Positions 40,551 to 52,001 of a stretch of DNA of 64,000 nucleotides are shown piece by piece (the first letter of the stretch is position 1; each line of letters opens with the position of its first letter). The stretch covers positions 364,423-428,422 of the forward strand of contig JH720298.1 of assembly GCA_000231825.2 (NCBI GenBank), in the 5' to 3' direction. The notes beneath the pieces were generated by a model. That model had not been told where the DNA came from and made no database searches. It saw only the letters and a list, made by a program, of their open reading frames with translations. Source of the stretch: Tetrahymena elliotti 4EA (lineage: Eukaryota; Ciliophora; Oligohymenophorea; Hymenostomatida; Tetrahymenidae). Both the position numbers and the translations under genes were made by a program.

Positions 40551-43500
40551 TCAATTTTTAGAAGGTATTTCATCACTGAATAGTTCTATCAATGGCTTTT
40601 CTTTTGATATATTTTAAATAGGTAAATTATTGGTATCCTGGCTACTTAGTATTTCTTAAATTTTTTCATATAAAAATGTAGAATCAATAACTTTTAAATT
40701 AGAAATGCTTTTTTCTTATGAAATTTTATCATCTTTTTAAATAATTTTTTATTCAATTAAGGATTAAATTAGATTTTCTTCTTTTTTAAATTAAAAAGTT
40801 TATTAAGAGAAAAATTTTTCTATGAATCCATGTAAAATTTAGTGTAATTATGTAAATAATTCAGTCTTATGATTGAGGTCTTGAACTAAAGAATCAACTA
40901 AAGCTTAGGTAATGCTTTCTTTAAACATACGATTTAATTCCTTTACTTTAAATTCTATTGATTTCTATTTAAGATAAGTAAGTAGACCTTTAAAATGCTT
41001 TAGTTTTAATTATCTGATTAAATTTGCTAGCTTAGAATGTTTGAAATAAATATGAAGCGCCTCTAACTCTTAATAAATAAAAGTTTCCTCTAACAAATTA
41101 CAATCAAAGTTAATAAAATTTTCAGCAGTTGAAAATTTTTAAAGAACATCGAAAACAATATCTTAACCTACATCTAAATTTAAACTCTTTACAATGTCTT
41201 GAGGTAATTATTGCTGTTATTTATTACTATTTATATTTCATGTGCTTATTTAATTTTAAGACTATAAAAACTCAATTTAATTATTATTTTTAACTTCAAT
41301 CAAGCTAACGTTTCTTAAAATAGTTTTGCATAAGTCATACTAAAGAGTTTTCTCATCAATTATTACCTTTTCATAGATTCCATCACATTCATCAAATCCT
41401 AAACTTGTATGTTACTCAAAAATCTAAAAAATCTTTAAATTAATTATCTAAGATGAAGAGATTTTCTATAAAGGCTTGAAGATTTAAATCTATTGTTAGT
41501 TCTAAAATTGCATTTTTATTTCTCTATAAAGTTTATCTATGTGCTTTTTTTCTGAAAGTTCCTTACATTTAGATAAAATATCTTATATCTACCTATTCTA
41601 GTATTTGCATAGATAGTTCAGCAATATGAAAAATTAAGAAGGTTGGTTCCTGTTAGTATAGAGTAAATCTGAAAACTTAGTATCTTTATCTATTCTATTA
41701 ATACTTGATAATTCTTTGTATTACCCTTGTGTGTTCTTTAAATGAGAAATAATCTATTAAAAAATCATTTTTAATATAAAATTATAGAAAAATATTTTGT
41801 ATTACTTTGTTCCAGCTTTCAATCAACTGCTCTTATTATTAATATAAAATATCTTTAAGTTTTTCATTTTCTATTTTACTATGCTCGATTACTTAACTAA
41901 ATGTAAGAATTTGAGCTTGCTAATATTCTAATTTAAATGTAAATATATTTCTGCAAGTCTAATAGAAGTCAACAAAGATTTTTAGTCCACTGAAAAATAT
42001 CTCAGAATCTATAATTTCTAAAAGTTAGTGGAGAATAGGAAAATCATTTTCTAAGTTCTTTTTTACTTCTCTTTATTGATAATATTCAAAAGCTTTTTTT
42101 TAGTCAAAATACTTTTGTGAAAATTTTAAACTTTTTGGTAAATACTAGATTTTATTTGCAAAGACATTAGAAACTAAATCGTATTGCTCTAAGGCTAATA
42201 ACTTTTCATCACAATACTCATTTATCAATTTATCAAGTTGAATTTTAACATCTTTCTAGATGATTTCATTTTGAATGTCGCTTTATTCTATTTAATGTTT
42301 GATGATTTTTTCAGATTTCAAAATATATTGCATTAAAGTAATTAAGATACGCAATGATTTCTTTTTTTTAATATGAAATTTACTTTCAGTAAATGTATTG
42401 AACTCTTTTAAAGCTAACTTGATTTGCTAATTTATGTGATCTTCATATTTTGTCTTTGGATTAATTTTGAGTAAATTATTTATTTAAAGTGTTTAAAGCC
42501 TTTCTTCTATTGATTTAGTTGTATTTAACAACTTTTTTTCTGTTAATTTCTTGAGAGGATTGTCTTTTACATAATATTCAAGGGAGAGTCTTAAAGTAAT
42601 ATGATAAAGTAAACTAAAAAGAGGTTTACAATAGTTATTTTAATCTTCTTGATAATTTCTATAATTGTGCGAATTTAATTTCAAACAAAACCCTTTTTTG
42701 GGTTTAATTATGCTTTAGATTTAATTTTTATTGGATAAATCATCTATGACTAGTTAGGTTTATTACTTATTTTATATATTTATTTAGGTTTCACAATATG
42801 AACATTTTATGCTTTCTTATTATTAAAGCTGATGTAAAATATATTAATTTTAACATCTTAAGCACAAGTAAAGTTTCAAATTCTTATCTTCATTTTATGG
42901 TTAAAAACAATCTATCTCAGATTCTATTTGATATTTCATATTAAATGGGTAATAACAATTGTAATCAATTTTCTCTTCAAATATTTCTCTAAATATATTT
43001 TTTGACTATTTTATTGTTTCATATGTATTCAGTATTAAATGTTAAATTATTATTTAATCATCATTGGTTTTAAACATATCATTAGACTTTATTTTAGCTA
43101 ATTGTTCCAGACTAAAACTTTATAACTCTTTATACTTTTCCAACCATTAACAATCTTTGAAAAAGAAAGAGTTCTGAACATTTTGAAATTGTCGCTTGTA
43201 AACTAACTACTTAACAACATAGAGCTACAATCCCTAATTACTTAAATTAGAGAAATTTTTATATGTCTAAAAAGCTGTTATCTCTAATTTATTAGTTTGA
43301 TGTCTTTTTTAATAAAATATCTTTTTAATTGAAAAAACCTTTTTCTTAATTCTTCGAATCAACTATTTGTTCAACTAATTCTTTAAAAATACTCATATAA
43401 ATAGTTTACTGCAAACAATTTAACTCTTCAAATGTTTTTTTAAAAAGAATTCCTAAAAAATTGTATTTTTAATTTTTATTTAAAATGAACTATTCTTTAA

Positions 43501-46500
43501 AAATTTTATGTTGAATGATCTATCCATATGTGAGTAATGTATAAAATTCTTTCTTTTATGACTAAATACTCTCAGTAAAAATTTGAGTAAAGTTGTTAAA
43601 AACTTCTAACTAATTATGAATTGTTAAAGTATTGCTTATCATAACAAAAACACTGTGCAAGAATAATTAAAATTTGATTAGACATTGTTTTCCTTTTTGG
43701 TCTTTATTTATTATTTCTTAATCCTTTTCGAGCTCTATCAATATTTAAATCAAATTTGTAAGATTTGTATTTTAGATTTCTTTATTTTGTATTGAGAGAA
43801 TTATTATTTTCTTCATTAATTTATTCCATTTTATGATGAATTTACTTTCTATTTCAAGTTCTTCATTTTAATTAATTAGTGATTTTTAAAAGGCATTATT
43901 CAAAATTATTTTGGTTTCTTCCAAAGATTCCTTTTCAAGTTAAATGATCGAAGAAAATTCTATGGCTGATAAAAATTTCTAAATTTCTTAAATTTCTTTG
44001 AAGTTGTTGGCGACATAATTAATTAGATAAAGTTCTTATTAAATCTTTCTACACTAATTATCTTCTCTTGCTGCCAAAATATTTAAGAGAAATTATGATT
44101 TAATCTATAAAAATTAATGACGTTACATTTTAACAGAATCTTTTATTGATTTGGCTAAAATGATCATAAACTTATAGAACTATTGAGAAATGGTTGATAC
44201 TTTCTAATTTTAAGATTAAAAGATTCTAAACTGTTCATTAAAATCAACTTCATTTTTATAGAATTGAATTAGTTAGTTAGTCAATGTCTTCTATTTGCTA
44301 TCTCCAAATATACCAAACAAGATAAATCTAAATCAAAAAACATTTTTCTCTATTTATATTAAAAGCACTCGATTCGTTTATTAGAAGTAGAGTTTTTATT
44401 ATGTTTAATTATTTTTCTTCGATTTGGTTTACTTAAGCTTTTTAAGAATCTTTCAAAATTTACAAAGGGAATTACTAAATGAAATAAATTTCCTCATCAT
44501 TAAAATAATTTTTCAGACTCTCACAGGTTTTTAAAAACAAAGCATCTGAATCAATTAAACAATTTTATTATTATTTTTCTACTAACGATTTATATTGTTA
44601 CAATTTGTATAGAATTTTATCACTATTATTGATTATTAAGTCTTTTATTAAGACCAATTCTTATGTTTGAGTTTATTTAAACTGTAATGAAAGATTTTTA
44701 ACAAAGTTTTCAATAGAGTTTTACATTTTTTTATGCACATGTTGTTAGAATAATTAATCATCGCAATCAAACATTCCATATATCAAACCATTCTATTCTA
44801 GGCAGTAGATAATTTAGTATATAAATTAAACAAAAAACTTTTTGAAACCAAGTACAACACTTTCAATAAAGCTAGCTGATGTGTCTACTATTTATTCTGG
44901 TACTAGGTAATTGTAAATGTAATCATTAAGTGTTTGAATATTAAATTGATTATTAATTATTTGATAAAATTTGCTTTCTAAGATTTCCAATAAGTAATAA
45001 TAGTAAATAGATTTCCTCTCAAAAATTTTTATTAATTGCTTTAGTCTTTTTTATTTGTAGCCTGAAAGATTATCCTAGCTTTTCTTATAATGTATTTTAG
45101 AGAAAGCTTCTTGAATCAATTAGAAATCATATCCAAAGAAAAATCCGATTAGAGATCTGATCTCAAAAAAATTTTCTAGCCTTTCATATGTTTGCTATTC
45201 AATTATCAATTTTTTAAAGCAAAAGTTTTATTTAATTTTGTCAATAATCTCAAAATGTTCTATTTTATATTAATTAAAAGGACTCAAATTTTCTATATAA
45301 TAAAACTTCCTATTTCCACTGACTGCTATTATATCAGATAAATCATGAACTTTAACAAGCACTATAACATTTAGCTAAATATTAGTCTCACTTTTATTTT
45401 CTGAATCTTCATCTATCTTTTACAAAATATATTCAATTAAATTTTTACTTTATTTATCACTGCTGTTTAAATATGTGCTGATAATGAGAATTTTCTGATC
45501 AATTTATGTTTCTTATTGATCTGTTATAAATTAGTTTTTATTTCTATCATTTTGCCATTCACCTTGTTATGAATAAAAGATTTATTTTTACTAAGATTTA
45601 ATTTAACTGAAAAAATTATTGATTTGCTCATTAAATTTTAATGATTCTATTTCACACTCATCTATAAATGTATAATTTTTATTACATCAAAAACATTATT
45701 ATTATTATTATTATTATTAGGTGAAAAGGTGACAAATTATCTCACATTAATTTCTGTTTAATCATTCAATATCTTATTCTATAAACTAATTCTATGAAAG
45801 ATAAAGCTTTCTAAACTCTAATGATAACCTGATTCAACATATATTTTGGCTAATTTTACTAATTTTTTATTGTATTCACCACATTATTAGAGCAAAAAGG
45901 CATACCAAAAATCTCTTTATCTTTCTCCTACAATTCTATAGGTTTAAACTATTTCTAGCTATTAATCTTGTATTAAAGATAGGTAACCTTTACATATTAT
46001 TTTTAATCAAATCTAAAAGAAATTAGTTAGTCTAAAATAGGGCTATCCTACATTTTTTACTTTTCTACTAAAAATTTCTTAATCAATACCTGTTATTCAT
46101 TAATTACCTAATTAAGCTCTAAAATGTTTTCGTTATTTTTCTAATCTAAGATATCATTGTGATTTAGATAATGCTTCTCAAATCTATTTAAGAGTGGGCC
46201 ATCCATTCTTTGAACATATTGCTCATTAACTATTAAAATCAACTTGAATTTTTTGTTCACTTCAACAAAGCTATTGTCATTTCCCACTGTAATCTTGGAA
46301 TAGTATTTTGCATTTATAATATGATAATTTTAATTTAAAACCTCATAGAGACTCTAATAAATTCCATCAAGATTTAATAAAACTGTAGTAAAGCCTTCCT
46401 CTATGCATCCAATAATCTAGTTAATTGTCTAGCAATTTTCATCTCATTTTTCCAAATTTTGAGAAAAATCTTTTCCAATAAAAAACTTTGACTTTTTAGC

Positions 46501-49500
46501 TTTTAACATGCTCTTCAAAAGTTAAATAGTTTTTCTTTCATCATCAGTTATTATCATCAAATTCCTGCAAATATAATTCTCTGAATTTTCTTTGATGTTT
46601 TATTCTATGAAAGATAAAGGGTTATAAAAGTTTGTTAGTTTGTACTATTTGTAATCATTGAACATCTATAGTATGAGATCTTTTGAATTAGGAAGTCCAG
46701 ATAAATTTTTAAGATATGCTTATTATATCACATTTAATCCTGAATCTAAATCAATCATTTGTTTTATATTTCTAAGTATATATTCAACTATGCTAAAATA
46801 ATCTCTTGCACCATGAAATCCTTCATATTTATTATTCCCAAGTTTTTATGTTTATTTATAAGTAAAGTATATTTAGGGTATAATTTTTTCCAATTTTTTA
46901 AAAATACAATTTTTGTTATCTTCATCAGAAGCAATAGTTTTCAAATAATCCTGTAGTTCGTCTAATCTCATATCAAATCTAAAATATTTCATATTAAAAT
47001 ATTTTTTTCACTTTTCAGATTTTTAATTTTTATAAATTTACCTATAAATTGTCAACATCCTATTCATTTTAGAGGCATCCAGAGGCCAATTAGAAATAGA
47101 AACAAATGCTACTTTTCTTCTTCAAGAGCTTCATGTAGGACTTTGAGAGGGTTATGAGGAGATATTTCTGCCAATCCTATTTCATCAAAACAAATCACGC
47201 ATAGATTCTCATTTTATTTATCTCTATCTTTTAAATCAAATTCTTCTTGTCTTTTTTCACCATCTTCAAACACTTCAAGAATTCTTTCTGATTTACTTTA
47301 AGTGTGGCCTTAATAGTTGATAGGGATCAATGCAGGATAATTTTTTAGAAGATTTTCCTTGCATATCAGATATTAAAAACTACAAAGCAAGAGTCTTTGA
47401 ACTTCCAGGAGGCCCTTTAGTAATAAATTATAATATATATTTAAAAAAAAAAAAATAATTGTAATATTTTACCAACCAGGCATAGAGGTACTTTATTTAT
47501 TATGCAAAAGAATAAAATAAAAGCATTTTATTTGAGAGAACTATTTTTAGCTATATTTTTGGGTAATTTCAATTAAGTGATGAAAAAGTTCTCTACTTAG
47601 TCAATAAACTTCTTTAGCTAATCAAACCCTAATTATTGGCTTAATTCTTCTAAATATTTTTCTCTGTTTTAACTTTGTGGAATTAGCATGCAGTAATTTA
47701 CATAAAAGGAGAGATAAAAAGAGTAATAAATTATTTAATTTGGAAGGATTTACAGTTTTTCTTCAGAATTTTATGTTGCTCTTTCCAAAAATTATTTACT
47801 ATTTTTAACAAAATCAACAAATCTATTAATATCTCTTAAACTACAAGCACTTTCTCTGTTACCCATAACTTCTCTTACAAAATTTTAGCTTTTAATTACT
47901 ACCATTTATATAAAATTTTCTTTATGTTTTTTATCAATTTTTTATGATGAAGACTCTAATTCAGATGTTAAGATTTCAATTTTTCTTTTTATTAATTCTT
48001 TTTCATTGTTTTTATTAAGTTCACCAAAATTAATGCAATAAGTATCCATGCTTTAATGAATTGGAAACACGTTGTATTCTAAATCTGATACTTTAAATTT
48101 ATTGTCTAAATCGCTTTTTATACCTCCCTGTATTTAGCAATCAAAAATTTTTTTTTATTCCTCACTCTTGAGCTTATATGGATTTATAGCAGCAACAGGT
48201 ACAATATTTTTATGTAACTTTCTTCCTTTAATACATCTATCCACAATAATCTCCTTAAATAAGCCACTTATCAGAACGTTTGTATTTGCCTAAATAAAAT
48301 TCAACAAAATATAACATGTCTTATTTTTCTAAATAAATTTACTTCGTCAAAGAATAAGATCAGTTTTTTTGAGGGATAGTTCTCTGATTCTTTCTCCAAT
48401 GAAATTACCAAATCTATTATTTATTTTTCTGTAACTCCTGTATGAATGAGCTTTGATCTGAATATCCCGTCCATCGAGAGAGTAAGAAACTTCATTAATG
48501 CCTTCTTTCCTATTCCTGTTTCTCCCTTTATTTTTTTTGCTCTATCAATAAAAAAATTTGAAAAAATTTATAATTACCATAATAATGATAGGAATCTTAG
48601 CTATGATTCTTTCATAAATTATGAGAATCTTTTTAGGATCAACTTTTTCTATTAAAATGTCTTCGAAATCTTATTTGAACTTGATACTATCTTAATTTTA
48701 CATATTTGTTTTAAACTAGTTAAAATCTTTGTTGAAAAGAGTGACAATCATTTCTTTGCAACTGACTGTTTCTTCAACATATTTTTTGATAAATAAAAGC
48801 TATTTTTAGACTTTTGTTCTCAAAAAGTTTTTAATACTTTTAGGTTTATCACTTTCATTTTCAAAGAAAGATGTTAAGCAAGGTGAATCTAAATCTTGAA
48901 AAGTTAAAAAATTAATCTTTAAATCATCAAACTTAACAAATTTTTTATTTTAATTTGTTTATATTTTCTCTAAATTAAAATTCTACTCATTATTTTATTC
49001 AGTAGCCTCTTACTTGAATGATCTTGAAACTATTTAGCACATGTCAAAAATACATTTTACTACATCTGTTCTTAAATCATTAATATTATTTATGTTCTCT
49101 TTTTATAAAAATAGTGATTTTTCAAACTTCATCATCCTATTTCCAAATTAAATTATAAAGTTTATTACCTACTAAAAATTAGGAGTTATCTTTTAGCCTT
49201 TTAATAGTTAATAAAGTGTTCATTCAGTACTTTTATGAACTAATTCATATCTATTTATTAAATTTTAGTAATTTATTCGATTTTCTAGGGATCATCAAAA
49301 TAATTATTGCAGTTTAAGTTTAATACTTATGATAATCCTTAAAGATATCTGTAGGTATAGAGGCTTTCAGCTTTTAAACCATTATCACACAAAATTTTAA
49401 AACTTAAATTTTGAATTTAAAATTATATATGCACATTGATGAAATAATTTTTAATTTATATTTTATTTTCAAGAGATCTCGTTATGGAATTATTAATTTC

Positions 49501-50016
49501 TATAAAAAAATGAGATTTTTAACCTAAATTAATGTATTCTCTGGAATTAAAGTTAATATAAGCTATTCTAGATATTAGAGGGCAAATTTTTAACATAAAT
49601 CTAGAATTTTATTTATTTCTTCTATTTTATTAATCCCACCTATTTTAGGCTGTCTTTAAATAATTATGACATAATCTTCCAAAAAATTTTTTAAAACTTT
49701 GTCATCATCAGAAATGTTTATGGAGTAATTTTAAATCACATCATTAAAAATTGCTTTAAATTCTTGATAATGATCTTAATTTACTTAATCTATAATATTG
49801 CAAAGATTTCTGAGGCTAGATTTCTAAATAAATTACTTAATATCTTAAGTTCTTTCTTTATTGAAACGAGTTATAGTACATTCAAAAAAAATTGTTTGAT
49901 TAATTTCAATTAAATAATCTTTCTTTTTTTTCAGCTCTCTAAACTTTTTTATGAAAATGTCAAATATAAAAATAAAATAAAAAATGAAAAGTAATTTACT
50001 TTTTCCTTAAGAACAT
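40551..50016 (-). CDS. Gene D: RNF213-like AAA+ paralogue, short N-terminus, probably frameshifted (possible pseudogene)
   Basis: Starts at ATG 50016 (MFLRK, then intron 49940-49999). Walker A lies only about 450-500 residues in, against about 2,000 in A and C. Walker A reads GETGIGKKAL (near 48500), with Lys in place of the Ser/Thr that binds Mg-nucleotide. LFFDE then ANTNVLISGLFKEI follow across a conserved intron. In the second module GPPGSSKTLALQFLISDMQG (about 47356-47415) is in one frame, NYPALIPINYQGH to CFDEIGLAEISP (47125-47342) in another, and SISNWPLDASKMNRM (about 47060-47110) back in the first. Relative to gene C a net 14 nt are missing at the first shift. Later features are QRMDGPLLNRFEKHYLN (about 46200), a four-Cys finger (CLRC...CSYC, about 42790-42865) and TGA at 40553-40551. 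Pseudogene, sequence error or true short paralogue remain possible. Confidence 0.65.
45695..45718. repeat. (ATT)8 trinucleotide microsatellite inside gene D
   Basis: Eight perfect ATT units. On the coding strand they would give an Asn, Gln or Ile run depending on frame; such runs are common in AT-rich ciliate proteins. It could also lie in an intron. Confidence 0.85.
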
Positions 50017-52001
50017 TAAACTCTTAATTGCTACCGCATATTTGTAAATTTGTATCATTCATTAAATTTTATTAAAGCATAAATATTTAATTAAAATATT
50101 CTAGAAATGTTTATTTTATTTTAAATAATTTGTTCAAATCTTAAATTTGTTTCTATTTTTTTAAACATTCATTAAAAATAATTATAACATTAACAAATGG
50201 ATTTGTTCTAAACGATGCTTCTTGTTTAAGATAATGCCTACGCATCAGATTCATTATTCAATGCTACATAAATCTAATATTTATTTATTTTCAAAGGATA
50301 AATTGAATCTAGCTCTTGTTTAACTTCCTAAAATCATATTTAAAATCTATATAAGCAGCGTTTTGATGAATATTATTAACCTTTTCTTTATTATATTAAC
50401 TGATCAATAAGAATAAAAAAACCACGCGATTTTTAAATATTCTAATTAATATGATCTTTTTCCTATTAAATTGTAGTATTTGTTACTTTTAAATTATTAT
50501 TTTCTTAATATCTTTCTAAATAAAAGCCATTTTGTTCTTATCAAATAAAAATAATTTTAATTAAGAATTTTTTATTTTAGGTAGGTAAGTAAAATTCTTA
50601 CTTATAAAGATGTATTATTTTTTCTTCTATTTTAATCATAGAAGTATGGTAAATTGACAATATCAAAAGCAAAATAAAAAAAAATATTTTTATTCACTAA
50701 TAACAACTTATGATAACAATAATGGTAAATAATAGATGACTGGGTTAGGTAAATAAAAAACAATTTATTTTTTATAATCTCGAAAACAAAAAAAAAAGAA
50801 ATTTATTTCAAAACAAAAAATAAAGTTTTTTAAGACAATTTTTTTATTAATAATTGCATAAAATAAATAAATTTATCTAAATTAGCTATTTAGATAGACC
50901 TCCGTTATGTTTTTGATGGAGGAATTCTAATTTGTAAAGAGTGCAGATAAAATATATTGTGATACTGGTCTTATATGACAGAAGATGAATTCTTTGTTGA
51001 GGATTATCTTTCTAGCTGTTGATAAAGGTTAGAACTTAAGACAGTAAATAGTTCTGTAGAGAATAAAGAATTCTTCCTGAATTTTCTTTTTGATATTAGC
51101 AACATATTGCTCAAAGGATGTGGGTAGTTCACTTTTGTCTAAGATCCTTTAAAAGCCTTATCAAATTAAAAATGTTGTTGTGATCAATCAAAGATTTCTC
51201 TATCAGGTGGTTCTAAGTCTGTATGGATTGCTATTCATAACTTGTGAAAATGTTTGTTCTATAGTTGAGTTAATATTAAATTAAGACACACATCTCCTTT
51301 AATTTTTTATAAAAATAAATTTAGTGAATCTTTATTGATCTCTTTGATATTATATTTAATTTATCAATTTCTTTTTTGATCACTGATTCATTCAAGATGA
51401 GTTAAGACTTTAAGAAAGAAATAGTAATTTAGTAGAGATGTAGAGATCCAATAACTCTTGAATTCATCTATTCTTTTTTTACTTACTTTTGAATATTTTA
51501 TTTTTCATATGGTATTTGATAACATTCATGCAAAAATTTAAGATATCTTCATAAACCATTAAAATTTTTGATTAAATATTTTTTTTATTTGAGAACTAGG
51601 TCCAAAACCTATCTAGATTAATTATTTAATTATTTTTATTAAATAAAAAAAGTATTATCCTTTTATTTTATTATCTTTTAATAGTCTATCCACAAAAAAA
51701 CAAAGCAGTTTAGAATGTAAATATTATGTTATTTAATTTATAATAATAGCTATAGAAAATTTTATTTGATTTTAAGTAGTGAAGAGATTTTTTTGATAGA
51801 AGATTTAGAAAAGAAATAGATCCATATATTTATTGATTAATTTATTACAAACCAGAACTGATCAGAACAATATTTGAAAAGAAATTTATTTGATATCTTT
51901 TTGGTTTCTGAGTATATTACCCTTATCTTATAAAAACTTTTGATAATTATACACATTATTAATTGGAATTAAGAATTAATTAATATTTGATCAAAGTATA
52001 A
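50017..52001. other. Divergent intergenic region between genes D and F, with an orphan coding-like patch
   Basis: Two kilobases between a minus-strand and a plus-strand start. Most is AT-rich noise. The stretch 50890-51260 has a less AT-rich composition. On the minus strand 50875-51135 is open without TGA (containing ELPTSFEQYVANIKKKIQEE) but has no ATG and is bounded by TGA upstream. The plus strand is also partly open there. I do not recognise a product. It may be a remnant of upstream exons of gene D or an unrelated fossil. Confidence 0.4.

Noticed and set aside
45695..45718. CRISPR-like or satellite array
   Set aside because: It is only a single eight-unit ATT microsatellite; there are no spacers or longer repeats.
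50017..52001. Replication origin or telomere-addition site in the long AT-rich spacer
   Set aside because: No telomeric (C4A2 type) repeats or known origin motifs are present; AT richness alone is general in this window.
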